Source: Arthrobacter nitroguajacolicus_D
GTDB taxonomy: Bacteria; Actinomycetota; Actinomycetes; Actinomycetales; Micrococcaceae
Assembly (NCBI RefSeq): GCF_031455195.1
Contig: NZ_JAVDSH010000003.1
Span: 372,001-436,000, forward strand
Direction: 5' to 3'
Length of the DNA stretch: 64,000 bases
Positions 51,843 to 60,433 of this stretch are shown in pieces. The position numbers and the translations under genes are program-made. The notes beneath the pieces were generated by a model. That model made no database searches. It was not told the origin of the DNA and worked only from the letters and a program-made list of their open reading frames with translations. Position 1 is the stretch's first letter, and every line of letters begins with the position of its first letter.

Positions 51843-53246
51843 CTAGATGACGTAACGTTCGTCTTCGTGGTCGCCCGGGTGGTCCTTCACCAAACCGGCG
51901 GCAAGGGTGTTGCCGTCGATGGGGTCGATTACCAGGAAAGCGCCGGTGCGGCGGTGGTGCAGGTAGTTCTCCAACGGCAACGGAGCAGACAGGCGGAGCT
52001 GTGCATGTCCAATGTCGTTGAGCTCCAGGTTGGACGCCGGCTCCACGTTGAAGGTGGCGAGATCCAGCTTGCCGGTGACGTTGCGGACCAGTGCCTGGAC
52101 CGTGCGCGTACCGTGCTTCACCAAGACCTTCTGGCCTTCGCGGAGCGGCTTCGGCGAGAGCCAGGCCAGCGACGCATACAGGTCTGCAGTGCTTTCGCGG
52201 ACCGTGCCCGCAGCGGCGATGGTGTCGCCACGGGCGATGTCGATCTCATCAGCCAAGCGAACAGCCACCGACTGCGGAGCTGCGGCCTCGTCCAACGACT
52301 GACCGGCGAAGTCGATGCCAATCACCGTGGTGGTGCGCGGTTCGTGGCCCGGGCTGATGACACTCACTTCGTCGCCAACCTTGACCGACCCTTCGGTGAT
52401 CTGGCCCGCGTAGGCACGGTAATCGCGGTACGCCTCCACATCGAGCCCGGCAGCAACAGCGTCAGGAGCAAGGGCACCCTGCGGACGGATCACCAGCTGG
52501 ACCGGGAAGCGGAAGCTCTCCAGTTCGGCCTCCAGCTCGTCAGCGGCCGGGAGGGTCTCGAGGACTTCCAACAGCGCAGGACCGGTGTACCAAGGGGTGC
52601 GCTCCGAGCGGTCCACCACGTTGTCGCCGTCCAGGGCGGAGACGGGGACCACCAGCAGGTCCGCGACGCCGTCGGAACCAAGGCCCAGCTCGCGGGCAAC
52701 CTTCTGGACATCGGCCTCGATGTCGCGGAACACCTGCTCGCTGAAATCGACCAGGTCGATCTTGTTCACGGCCACGATCACGTGGGCAACGCGCAGCAAC
52801 TGCAGCACGGACAGGTGGCGGCGCGTCTGCTCAAGGACACCCTTGCGGGCGTCAATAAGTACGACGACGGCATCCGCAGTGGACGCGCCGGTCACCGTGT
52901 TCTTGGTGTACTGAACGTGGCCCGGGCAGTCCGCCAGGATGAAGCTGCGGCGGTCGGTGGCGAAGTAGCGGTAAGCGACATCGATGGTGATGCCCTGCTC
53001 ACGCTCGGCACGCAGGCCATCGGTTAGGAGGGCGAGGTCGATCCCGCCCTTTTCGCCTCCGAAGCCACGGTCCGCAGAGGTGCGGGCAACGGCGTCGAGC
53101 GTGTCGGCAAGAATCGCCTTGGAATCGTGAAGGAGGCGACCCACCAGAGTGGACTTGCCGTCATCCACCGAGCCGGCAGTAGCGAAACGGAAGAGGGTGG
53201 TGGGCAGGGCTGTTTCCAACCCGGCTGCCAGTGTTTCGGTGCTCAT
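51843..53246 (-). CDS. cysN: sulfate adenylyltransferase subunit 1 (GTPase)
   Basis: This 467-residue protein makes APS from sulfate and ATP together with CysD, driven by GTP hydrolysis. The EF-Tu-like G domain has GSVDDGKSTLVGRLL, DCPGHVQYTKN and NKIDLVD. There is no fused APS kinase domain, which fits the direct APS-reductase route implied by CysH. Its ATG follows the cysD stop with no gap. Confidence 0.97.
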   Translation of the reverse strand: MSTETLAAGLETALPTTLFRFATAGSVDDGKSTLVGRLLHDSKAILADTLDAVARTSADRGFGGEKGGIDLALLTDGLRAEREQGITIDVAYRYFATDRRSFILADCPGHVQYTKNTVTGASTADAVVVLIDARKGVLEQTRRHLSVLQLLRVAHVIVAVNKIDLVDFSEQVFRDIEADVQKVARELGLGSDGVADLLVVPVSALDGDNVVDRSERTPWYTGPALLEVLETLPAADELEAELESFRFPVQLVIRPQGALAPDAVAAGLDVEAYRDYRAYAGQITEGSVKVGDEVSVISPGHEPRTTTVIGIDFAGQSLDEAAAPQSVAVRLADEIDIARGDTIAAAGTVRESTADLYASLAWLSPKPLREGQKVLVKHGTRTVQALVRNVTGKLDLATFNVEPASNLELNDIGHAQLRLSAPLPLENYLHHRRTGAFLVIDPIDGNTLAAGLVKDHPGDHEDERYVI

Positions 53247-54293
53247 TTAGAAGTAGCCGTCCTTCTTGCGGTCTTCCATGGCTGCCTCGGAGATGCGGTC
53301 ATCTGCTCGGGTGGCGCCACGTTCGGTCAGGGTGGAGGCAGCGACTTCAACAACGACGTCGGCCACGGTGCGGGCATCGGACTCGACAGCACCTGTGCAG
53401 GACATGTCCCCCACCGTGCGGTAGCGCACCAGTTTGGTGATGACGTCCTCGTTGGGCAGCGGCTGGGAGACTTCGCCCACCGCGCGCCACATGCCGTCGC
53501 GGGCGAATACTTCGCGCTCATGGGCGTAGTAGAGGCTGGGGAGCTCGATGTTCTCGCGCTCGATGTAGCGCCAGATGTCCAGCTCGGTCCAGTTGCTGAT
53601 GGGGAACGCACGGACGTGCTGGCCCACAGTGTGGCGGCCGTTGTACAGGTTCCACAGTTCAGGACGCTGGTTGCGCGGGTCCCACTGGCCAAATTCGTCG
53701 CGGAGGCTCAGGATGCGCTCCTTGGCACGGGCCTTGTCCTCGTCACGGCGGCCGCCGCCGAACACGGCGTCGAACTTGTTGCGCTGGATCGCATCCAGCA
53801 GCGGAACGGTCTGCAGCGGGTTGCGGGTACCGTCGGCACGCTCAGCCAGTTCGCCGCGGTCGATGAATTCCTGGACCGAGCCGACAACAAGCTTCAAGCC
53901 GAGGCGCTCAACAGTGCGGTCGCGGAAGTCGATGACCTCCGGGAAGTTGTGACCCGTGTCCACGTGCAGCACGGGGAAGGGAACCTTGCCCGGCCAGAAC
54001 GCCTTGGTGGCCAGGTGCAGCATGACTACGGAATCCTTGCCACCGGAGAACAGCAGCGCAGGCTTCTCGAACTCGGCAACAACCTCGCGGATGATGTGAA
54101 TGGCTTCGGACTCGAGGGTGTCCAGGCTTGAGAGACGGGTCGACTCCAAAGCCGAAGCAGCAGCTGCCGCCCCGGGAGTGGCATCGGGCCTGTCGAAGCT
54201 GGACGCAATGCTGCTTGCAGCATTGTCGTCCAGCGAAGGGGCGGGGGCGGCATCTGCTGCGTAGGCGTCCGTTGACGTTGTTTGGGTGCTCAT
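53247..54293 (-). CDS. cysD: sulfate adenylyltransferase subunit 2
   Basis: This 348-residue catalytic subunit has an N-terminal Ala/Ser-rich extension of about 45 residues, longer than usual. The PP-loop ATP site is LFSGGKDSVVMLHLA, with VLHVDTGHNFPEVIDFRDRT and GGRRDEDKARAKERI following. The ATG at 54293 overlaps the cysH stop (ATGA), which fixes the start over the earlier ATG at 54308. Confidence 0.97.
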   Translation of the reverse strand: MSTQTTSTDAYAADAAPAPSLDDNAASSIASSFDRPDATPGAAAAASALESTRLSSLDTLESEAIHIIREVVAEFEKPALLFSGGKDSVVMLHLATKAFWPGKVPFPVLHVDTGHNFPEVIDFRDRTVERLGLKLVVGSVQEFIDRGELAERADGTRNPLQTVPLLDAIQRNKFDAVFGGGRRDEDKARAKERILSLRDEFGQWDPRNQRPELWNLYNGRHTVGQHVRAFPISNWTELDIWRYIERENIELPSLYYAHEREVFARDGMWRAVGEVSQPLPNEDVITKLVRYRTVGDMSCTGAVESDARTVADVVVEVAASTLTERGATRADDRISEAAMEDRKKDGYF

Positions 54294-55042
54294 GTGTGTA
54301 GTCCGCATTCTGTCTTGTCGGATCCTGCCCAGCGGCCGGCACGGGGGTCTTCACCCGGGGCAACCTGGCGGGTGCAGGGCTGGCAGCCGATGGACGGGTA
54401 GCCCTGGCTCAGGAGGGGGTTCACGGGAAGGATGTTGTCTTCGGAGTACTCGATCAGCTGATCAAAGGTCCAGTCGACCATCGGGTTCACTTTGACCAGG
54501 CCGAAGCCCTCGTCCCAGGTGACAACCGGAGTGTTGGTCCGGGTGGGTGCCTCGTCGCGGCGGACACCGGTGAACCACACCTCGTAGCCGGCCAGTGAGC
54601 GGCGCAGCGGCTGGACCTTGCGGAGGGCGCAGCACTGGGCGGGGTCGCGGGCGAACAGGTCCTTGCCGAGCAGTCGGTCCTGCTGTTCCACGGTGGTTTC
54701 CGGGAGGACATCCACCACGTTGACGCGCAGGTTCGCGGCAACTTCGTTGCGGGTGTCGTACGTCTCCTTGAAGTGGTAGCCGGTTTCCAGGAACAAGACG
54801 TCGACGCCGGGAAGCTGGTCCGCGACCAACGCCGGCAGGACGGCGTCGGCCATGGAGCAGGCCACCGTCACGGTGGGCAGCTCAAAGTTGCGGGCCACCC
54901 AGGCGATGGCTTCGGTGGCGGAGGCGTTCCAGCCGAGCTCTGCGGCGCCGGCCTCAGCAAGTGCCTTGAGCTCTTCATGGGAACGCAGTGCCGGCCGGGC
55001 TGCCGCAGCGGCGAGGTTGGTGATGGTGACGGGATCTGTCAT
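54290..55042 (-). CDS. cysH: assimilatory APS reductase
   Basis: This 250-residue enzyme reduces APS to sulfite. FLETGYHFKETY and RRDEAPTRTNTP are typical. The iron-sulfur cysteines CC in AQCCALRK and CxxC in IGCQPCTR mark the 4Fe-4S APS-type rather than PAPS-type enzyme. The catalytic Cys is in the C-terminal KTECGLHT. Its ATG overlaps the sulfite reductase stop, making sir-cysH-cysD-cysN a tight operon. Confidence 0.95.
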   Translation of the reverse strand: MTDPVTITNLAAAAARPALRSHEELKALAEAGAAELGWNASATEAIAWVARNFELPTVTVACSMADAVLPALVADQLPGVDVLFLETGYHFKETYDTRNEVAANLRVNVVDVLPETTVEQQDRLLGKDLFARDPAQCCALRKVQPLRRSLAGYEVWFTGVRRDEAPTRTNTPVVTWDEGFGLVKVNPMVDWTFDQLIEYSEDNILPVNPLLSQGYPSIGCQPCTRQVAPGEDPRAGRWAGSDKTECGLHT

Positions 55043-56775
55043 TGGAGATCTCCTTCATCTGCGGTGTGTGCCCACTCAGCGAAGGTCTGGCCCTCGGCGC
55101 CGACGGCGACGAACTTGCGGACCACGCGCTCCACGTAATCGGGCAGGTCTTCCACTGTGACTTTGAGGCCGCGGACAGTGCGCCCAAGGCCGGCTTCCTC
55201 GCGCTCGTTGTTGGCCAACCCGCCACCGAGGTGGACCTGGAAACCCGGGGTGGGGTCGCCGTCGGGCGTTGGCAGCATCATGCCCTTCAGACCGATATCG
55301 GCCGTCTGGATGCGTGCGCAGGAGTTGGGGCACCCATTGATGTGGAGGGACAGTGCCGACGGCAGCTGCTTGGTCTCCACGAGGTCGGCCAGGCGGCGTT
55401 CCAGCTCAGCGATGGCCGTTGCTGCCGTGACCTTGGTTTCCACGATGGCCAGCTTGCAGAACTCGATGCCCGTGCAGGCAATGGTGCCGCGGCGGAATAC
55501 GGACGGCCGGGCGGAGAGGCCCAGGGTGTCCAGTTCGGCGATCAGGGGTTCCACCTGCTCCTTGGCGACGTCCAGGATGACAAGCTTCTGGTGCGGCGTA
55601 GTGCGCAGGCGGTAGCTGCCGTGCTTCTCCAGAGTGTCAGCCAACTGAACCAAGGCCTCGCCGGACGTGCGGCCTACAGTCGGGGTGACGCCGATGAAGA
55701 ACTTGCCGTCCTTCTGCTCGTGGACGCCGATGTGGTCACCGGGAGCGGTGGGCTTGGGAGCGGCGGGGCCGTCCGGGAGCTTGAAGCCGAGGTATTCGTC
55801 TTCAAGGATCTGGCGGAACTTGGCCGGACCCCAGTCGTTCATGAGGAACTTCAGGCGGGCCTTGGTACGCATGCGGCGGTAACCGTAGTCGCGGAAAATG
55901 CTGGTGACGCCCAGCCACACTTCAGCGGCGACGTCGGCGGAGACGAACACACCGAGGCGTTCGGCCAGGCGGGGGTTGGTGGACAAGCCGCCGCCAACCC
56001 AGAGGTCGTAGCCGGCACCAAGTTCGGGGTGGACAACTCCCACCAAGGCGAAGTCGTTGATCTCGTGCACCACGTCCTGGGAGGGGTGGCCGGTGATGGC
56101 GGTCTTGTACTTGCGCGGCAGGTTGGCCAGCTCGGGGTCGCCGATGAATCGCTCGGCGAGTTCGTGGATCAGCGGCGTGGGATCGATGATCTCGTCCTTG
56201 GCGATGCCCGCAACTGGGGAGCCGAGGATAACGCGGGGAACATCGCCGCAAGCCTCTGTGGTGGACAGTCCAATACCTTCAAGGCGGCGCCAGATCTCCG
56301 GCACGTCCTCAACACGGATCCAGTGCAGCTGAATGTTCTGACGGTCCGTCAGGTCAGCCGAGCCGCGGGCGAAGTCCACGGAGATCTGGCCGATGACCCG
56401 GAGCTGCTCAGTAGTGAGTGCACCGCCGTCGATGCGCACGCGCAGCATGAAGTACTTGTCTTCGAGCTCGTGCGGTTCAAGTGTTGCCGTCTTGCCGCCG
56501 TCGATCCCGGGCTTGCGCTGGGTGTAGAGGCCCCACCAACGGAAGCGGCCGTGAAGGTCCGTGCCGTCGATCGAATCAAAGCCTTCTTTGGAGTAGACAG
56601 ACTCAATACGCTCACGGACATTCAATCCGTTGTCTTCCTGCTTCCAGGTTTCGTTGGCATTGAGGGGCGCGGTGCCGTCAACCTTCCACTGACCGTGGGG
56701 CTTGGCGGCAGGGCGGGTGCGTGCCGGACGCTTGGCGGTGTCAGCCGACGCACCGGCTACAGCTGTATCTGTCAT
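55039..56775 (-). CDS. sir: ferredoxin-dependent sulfite reductase (NirA/Sir type)
   Basis: This 578-residue enzyme reduces sulfite to sulfide with six electrons from ferredoxin. Duplicated siroheme domains are visible (LTDRQNIQLHWIRVEDVPEIW and its C-terminal counterpart RTTPHQKLVILD). The siroheme/4Fe-4S cysteines lie in ACTGIEFCKLA and GCPNSCARIQ. The ATG at 56775 has no ribosome site and lies 6 nt after TACAGT, so the operon mRNA is probably leaderless. Confidence 0.93.
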   Translation of the reverse strand: MTDTAVAGASADTAKRPARTRPAAKPHGQWKVDGTAPLNANETWKQEDNGLNVRERIESVYSKEGFDSIDGTDLHGRFRWWGLYTQRKPGIDGGKTATLEPHELEDKYFMLRVRIDGGALTTEQLRVIGQISVDFARGSADLTDRQNIQLHWIRVEDVPEIWRRLEGIGLSTTEACGDVPRVILGSPVAGIAKDEIIDPTPLIHELAERFIGDPELANLPRKYKTAITGHPSQDVVHEINDFALVGVVHPELGAGYDLWVGGGLSTNPRLAERLGVFVSADVAAEVWLGVTSIFRDYGYRRMRTKARLKFLMNDWGPAKFRQILEDEYLGFKLPDGPAAPKPTAPGDHIGVHEQKDGKFFIGVTPTVGRTSGEALVQLADTLEKHGSYRLRTTPHQKLVILDVAKEQVEPLIAELDTLGLSARPSVFRRGTIACTGIEFCKLAIVETKVTAATAIAELERRLADLVETKQLPSALSLHINGCPNSCARIQTADIGLKGMMLPTPDGDPTPGFQVHLGGGLANNEREEAGLGRTVRGLKVTVEDLPDYVERVVRKFVAVGAEGQTFAEWAHTADEGDLQ

Positions 56776-56781
56776 ACATCG

Positions 56782-56822
56782 ACTGTAGGTCTGGCCAGAT
56801 TTCGCCAGCAAAGGTCCGGAAA
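56782..56822 (-). promoter_or_regulatory. sulfur-type promoter of the sulfite reductase operon
   Basis: On the minus strand: TTTCCGGACCTTTG (56822-56809), -35 TTGCTG, -10 TACAGT (56787-56782), then 6 nt to the ATG. The motif to -10 distance is 21 nt, as at cobA. Confidence 0.65.
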
Positions 56823-56928
56823 TGCTAAGTCACCTAGGGAAACATTTCGTCACGAACACGCCAGTGGCCTTGTCCCGGGGGCCCGTTTCGTGCAGTCCTT
56901 TTCGGGCCCAATTCCGCGCAAATAAAGG

Positions 56929-57633
56929 TTAGGAGAGCCTTTCCAACACTGCGTCGTAGCGTTCCAGCGCGATCTCCGCGAGCACCTTCGACGGCAGCAA
57001 GGGAGCCGCAACAACGTCCGCGCCGGCTTTCGCCAGCTGATCGTGGAAGTAGCCGGTGGCCAGCAGGTATGACGCAATGAAGACCCTGCCTGCTCCCCCA
57101 TCCTTGGCGAGTTCCGCGCGCAAGGAGGCGACGCCGTCGGGCACTGTTGGCTGCGCGCTGGCACCATAGGCCACCCGCACCTTGTTCGGCAGCAATTCCG
57201 CGAGCAACCGCGCCTGCTCCTCCGAATCAACCGAGCCGTCCGGAAGGGAGGATCCAGCGGCGGCCAGCAGCACGCCGTCGTTCTCCTTTAGCCCCGCCGC
57301 GCGCAAGTGAGTGGCCAACAACTCAGCCAGGCGCGGGTCCGGGCCCAGCGGCCTGGCGGCCACTACCTCCGGCCTCGGCTTGATGGCCTTGGGGACGTCC
57401 ACCTTGATGTGGAAGCCAGTGGACAGCAAAAGCGGTACGACGACGGCGGCGGTCCCCTCGGGCAGGCCCTCCACCACGCCGCCCAGTTCGGGTTCCTGAA
57501 CGTCTACGTAGGCCTCAACCACCTTCAGCCCGGGACGGAGTTCCCCGATCTCGGCCATGACCTGGCGGATGGCTGCCTGGCCCTCAGCGTTGCGGGTTCC
57601 GTGGGCGCAGGCGATCAAAACGGGGCTGTTCAT
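56929..57633 (-). CDS. sirohydrochlorin ferrochelatase-like protein (CbiX/SirB family)
   Basis: This 234-residue protein has two halves of the CbiX fold: LIACAHGTRNAEG carries the metal His near the N-terminus, with VVVPLLLSTGFHIKVDVP as the second site. It would insert iron into sirohydrochlorin made by CobA, giving the siroheme needed by sulfite reductase. The ATG at 57633 is favoured by homology (SPVLIACAHGTRN). A weak 7-bp hairpin (56879-56885 with 56903-56909) follows it. Confidence 0.88.
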   Translation of the reverse strand: MNSPVLIACAHGTRNAEGQAAIRQVMAEIGELRPGLKVVEAYVDVQEPELGGVVEGLPEGTAAVVVPLLLSTGFHIKVDVPKAIKPRPEVVAARPLGPDPRLAELLATHLRAAGLKENDGVLLAAAGSSLPDGSVDSEEQARLLAELLPNKVRVAYGASAQPTVPDGVASLRAELAKDGGAGRVFIASYLLATGYFHDQLAKAGADVVAAPLLPSKVLAEIALERYDAVLERLS

Positions 57634-57666
57634 GGGAGCTAGCGTAACGTTGAGCCAGCACCTGTT

Positions 57667-58368
57667 GTGAAGCACATTAAGAAAGAACCAGTCCACTTGA
57701 TTTCCATTGACATTGTTCTTCTCTGGCTTGACCTCATAGGCGTGTTCTTTTTTGCCGTGTCCGGCTCCTTGTTGGCCGCCCGGAAGCAGTTCGACTTTGT
57801 TGGTTCGATACTCCTTGCCTCCATTGCGGCCCTGGGCGGCGGGGTGATCCGCGACATCGTCATCAACGCCGGCCCCCCGATCGCCTTCACGAATCCCGCT
57901 TATTTGGCGCCGCCGCTGCTTGCAGCGATGCTGGTCTACTATCTGTTCTCGTCAGTCCAGCGGTTCACCTCGCTTTTGACGCTGTTCGACGCCGGCGGGC
58001 TCGCCTTGTTCTGCATCACCGGCACCCTGAAGGCGATCAGCGCGGGCATGAACCCGGTAGCCGCCATCCTGTTGGGTGTCACCACGGGTGTGGGCGGCGG
58101 CTTGCTCCGGGACATCACGGCAAACGAAATCCCTACGCTGTTCAACAACCGCGATATCTATGCGCTGCCTGCCTTCGTAGGCGCCGGCCTGACCACGCTG
58201 ATGTGGCACCTTGGCCTGTTCAGTGGGCTGACAGCTTGTGTCATTGCCGCTGTTGTTTTCGCTTTCCGGGTGACGGCATGGCGACGCAGCTGGTACGTGC
58301 CGTTGGCCGTCCGTGGTTGGCACCGCGCCGGGACCGGTGGAGGCGCAATTTCAGGCCTCCGGGATTAG
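57667..58368 (+). CDS. TRIC-type (UPF0126) cation channel protein
   Basis: This 233-residue protein has seven membrane segments and the internal duplication of the family: AVSGSLLAARKQFDFVGSILLASIAALGGGVIRDIV in the first half (residues 32-67) and GVTTGVGGGLLRDITANEIPTLF in the second. The GGGxxRD motif in both repeats is the TRIC/YicG hallmark. These form trimeric potassium-permeable channels. The GTG start is uncertain. It is divergent from the chelatase gene. Confidence 0.9.
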   Translation: MKHIKKEPVHLISIDIVLLWLDLIGVFFFAVSGSLLAARKQFDFVGSILLASIAALGGGVIRDIVINAGPPIAFTNPAYLAPPLLAAMLVYYLFSSVQRFTSLLTLFDAGGLALFCITGTLKAISAGMNPVAAILLGVTTGVGGGLLRDITANEIPTLFNNRDIYALPAFVGAGLTTLMWHLGLFSGLTACVIAAVVFAFRVTAWRRSWYVPLAVRGWHRAGTGGGAISGLRD

Positions 58369-58381
58369 CTAGGATAAGAGC

Positions 58382-58804
58382 ATGACTGACATGTTCCTCG
58401 AGAAGTTCCGTGCGCTGGTCCCAAAGTATCTCGAGGATGAATGGCAGGAAGAAGACGGACTCACGCCCGCCGAACTGGACGAAGCCCTCGCCGACCACTC
58501 CTTCACCATCCCGCTGGTTCTCCGCGAGTTCTACCTGGCCATCGGCGGTTGCGAGGACCTCATGGAGGCCTACCACTATTTCTGGGACCCCGAGGAACTC
58601 GAGGTCGATGACGAAGGTTTCCTCATGTTCCTTGAGGATGAAGACGAGCAGTTCACCTGGGGCTTCCGCACCGCCGATCTCGGTGTCCCGGACCCCATCG
58701 TCTGGCGCCGCAACAACGCCCGCGGCCAGTGGAAGAGCGAGGAAGGCACGTTCTCCGAGTTCGTGTTCGACATGTTCGAGTGGGCGTTCAACGACGAAGA
58801 CTGA
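58382..58804 (+). CDS. SUKH (SMI1/KNR4)-like protein
   Basis: This 140-residue acidic protein has LTPAELDEALADHSFTIPLVLREFYLAIGG, then FWDPEELEVDDEGFLMFLEDEDEQFTWGF. This is the layout of SUKH-domain proteins, many of which are immunity proteins in polymorphic toxin systems. No toxin gene adjoins it. It lies 13 bases after the channel gene and ends at a strong terminator. The family call is by pattern and moderately certain. Confidence 0.7.
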   Translation: MTDMFLEKFRALVPKYLEDEWQEEDGLTPAELDEALADHSFTIPLVLREFYLAIGGCEDLMEAYHYFWDPEELEVDDEGFLMFLEDEDEQFTWGFRTADLGVPDPIVWRRNNARGQWKSEEGTFSEFVFDMFEWAFNDED

Positions 58805-58817
58805 TTTGCAGGCGTAG

Positions 58818-58859
58818 CAGCCCCTTTCCTGACTTCCTGGTCAGGAAAGGGGCTGTTTT
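58818..58859 (+). terminator. rho-independent terminator after the SUKH-like gene
   Basis: A perfect 16-bp stem (58818-58833 with 58840-58855) with a 6-nt loop is followed by TTTT. Confidence 0.92.
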
Positions 58860-58876
58860 CGTTGTGACCTGTGGTC

Positions 58877-58971
58877 GGCCACCACCCACTTTGATGTGGC
58901 ATTCCCCCTGACACGCCGCCCAAGGGGGTGTGGTGCTGAAGGGTGGCGGTCAAAGTCGGTGGTGGCGGTAC
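58877..58971 (+). repeat. 95-bp dispersed palindromic repeat, copy A
   Basis: Left arm GGCCACCACCCACTTTGA, 16 nt, ACACGCCGC, 31 nt, right arm TCAAAGTCGGTGGTGGCGGTAC. The arms pair over 16 of 18 bases. Spacings are identical to copy C. Confidence 0.85.
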
Positions 58972-58986
58972 AAGCGTGATGCGAAT

Positions 58987-59853
58987 TCACGACGGCGGCG
59001 GGCTGGCTATGTACCGGAACGGACTATAGCGGCCGTCCTCCCAGTTCCTGAGCACATCCAGGACTTCGTCCACCATTCGTTGTGGGTTGTACACAACATC
59101 GGCATAGTAGTAACGCAACGGGATAAGTCCGCCTCGGAGGCCGGCGTTGTTCCGATATTGGTCCTTCTTCACCTGCTTCGGTTCGAAATGGGTTGCACCG
59201 TCGAGTTCAACCATCACGCACCCGTTGATCAGGCAGTCGACTTCGCCCACCCCGGGCACGTCCACGTGCATCTGGACCAGTAGACCAGCCCTCGTGAAGT
59301 GGGTGTGAGCCAGCACCTCCAAGAGTGAGTCGGCCCGCGGCAAGACCAAGTCCAGAACAGCCCTGACTTTTCCGTTCCGGTTTCCGGGGAGTTTCCGCCG
59401 CAGGAACCCGGTGGACAAGAACGCTTGGCTTACGGCGCTTTGCGCCATGACCAAAGCCTCCAATTCAGGCAGGCATCGCATAGCGTGCAGGAGCACGTCG
59501 CCAACACCTGCCACAGGAAGATAGGGATGCACAGGGTGCGTGCAGGCCCCGTGATGCACCACGCGCCGCCGCGCAAGGCCAGTGCTGCAGCTCAGATGGA
59601 GCTGCTCGGCATTCTCAAGAATCCATAGACCATAGAACCGGGCTGCCGAGACGCAGGTGAGCAGGCCATCGGCGCGGAACGCTGCAACAACGTCGGGATC
59701 CGCATTCGCCGAGGTGTAAACACCTCGGTGTAGGCGAGCGATAGCCCCATCGTTGACAGCCTTAGTCAGGGCTCGTCGAGTAAATCCGGCCTTACGGAGG
59801 GTTTCGGTCCTTGCCGCGCCATGGCGGCTGACCAGGAATTGTGAGACGTCCAT
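58987..59853 (-). CDS. AbiEi-type HTH protein with C-terminal DUF559 nuclease-like domain
   Basis: This 288-residue protein has an N-terminal winged-helix region (FTRRALTKAVNDGAIARLHRGVYTSA) like AbiEi antitoxins. The C-terminal GVGEVDCLINGCVMVELDGATHF fits a DUF559/PD-(D/E)xK-like fold (D and ExD motif). No AbiEii partner gene is adjacent. The function of these common actinobacterial orphans is unknown. Repeat copies lie on both sides. Confidence 0.8.
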   Translation of the reverse strand: MDVSQFLVSRHGAARTETLRKAGFTRRALTKAVNDGAIARLHRGVYTSANADPDVVAAFRADGLLTCVSAARFYGLWILENAEQLHLSCSTGLARRRVVHHGACTHPVHPYLPVAGVGDVLLHAMRCLPELEALVMAQSAVSQAFLSTGFLRRKLPGNRNGKVRAVLDLVLPRADSLLEVLAHTHFTRAGLLVQMHVDVPGVGEVDCLINGCVMVELDGATHFEPKQVKKDQYRNNAGLRGGLIPLRYYYADVVYNPQRMVDEVLDVLRNWEDGRYSPFRYIASPPPS

Positions 59854-59996
59854 AGGCCAAGGATTGGCCCATAGTCAGCCTGACTGGGGTGGCTATGCCC
59901 CATATGTGGACAACTTCTGTGCCCCTTCCCCACCTATTTCGGAAGCCCAGGAGGCAATGGCGCACTAAATTCCGGCGAGTCCCGGCCCTCTGCGGT

Positions 59997-60018
59997 TCAA
60001 AGTGGGTGGTGGAGGCTC
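59997..60018 (+). repeat. partial copy B of the 95-bp repeat (right arm)
   Basis: TCAAAGTGGGTGGTGGAGGC matches the right arms of copies A and C. The left arm and middle are absent or too degraded to recognise. Confidence 0.65.
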
Positions 60019-60153
60019 GGCGATTCGCTGTAAATCGCACGGCAGATAAGAAAAAACCGTTGACGCAAAGAGTTGCATATGTGACAGGATTGTCATAAGC
60101 TTTTCACGGATCCACTAAATGCCTCCGGTGGGTCTGATGCGAACGGAGATTGT

Positions 60154-60215
60154 GGTCCCGGTTCGGTGCAGCGTATGACTCGTAACGTTGCAACGAACCG
60201 GGGCCATTCCTTTTT
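60154..60215 (+). ncRNA. candidate small RNA 3' hairpin/terminator
   Basis: Arms 60154-60174 and 60185-60205 pair over about 18 of 21 bases, followed within five bases by TTTTT (60211-60215). No + strand gene precedes it. TTGACG at 60060 could be the -35 box of a short transcript of about 120 nt. The -10 (CAGGAT, 60085-60090) is weak. Confidence 0.3.
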
Positions 60216-60242
60216 CCGGAAGCTTCCAGTTGGGCCGCGCGC

Positions 60243-60337
60243 GGCCACCACCCACTTTGATTCCACCAGCAGGCCAACACGCCGCAACAACGGGCAAGCC
60301 GTCGCCCTCAAGCCCCCAAAGTAGGTGGTGGAGGTAC
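60243..60337 (+). repeat. 95-bp dispersed palindromic repeat, copy C
   Basis: Left arm identical to copy A over 18 bases, same 16-nt gap to ACACGCCGC and same 31-nt gap to the right arm CCAAAGTAGGTGGTGGAGGT. The interior sequence differs, so length and arms are the conserved features. Confidence 0.85.
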
Positions 60338-60385
60338 GAGTTTCACGACGACGAATTGCCTGCATCAGGCATCCCGACAACAAAA

Positions 60386-60417
60386 CAGGCGCCCGGTCTA
60401 CAAAGACCGGACGCCTG
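60386..60417 (-). terminator. terminator of the idsA operon
   Basis: A 13-bp stem with one mismatch (60386-60398 with 60405-60417), 6-nt loop, followed on the minus strand by TTTTGTTGT. Confidence 0.8.
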
Positions 60418-60433
60418 CGCAACCAACGCAAAC

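Larger units (their letters stand above)
59854..60433. other. 580-nt region without a protein gene
   Basis: It contains a partial repeat (59997-60018), an AT-rich segment with TTGACG at 60060, a long hairpin (60154-60205) with T-run, repeat copy C (60243-60337) and the idsA terminator (60386-60417). No convincing coding frame is seen on either strand. Confidence 0.6.

Noticed and set aside
55042..56925. 627-codon plus-strand frame
   Set aside because: It is antisense to the sulfite reductase, whose cysteines and siroheme motifs are clear; no domain pattern is visible in the antisense product.
60121..60205. Possible tRNA because of GGTTCG next to a stem
   Set aside because: No T-loop consensus, anticodon arm or acceptor stem can be built; the stem is a simple long hairpin.
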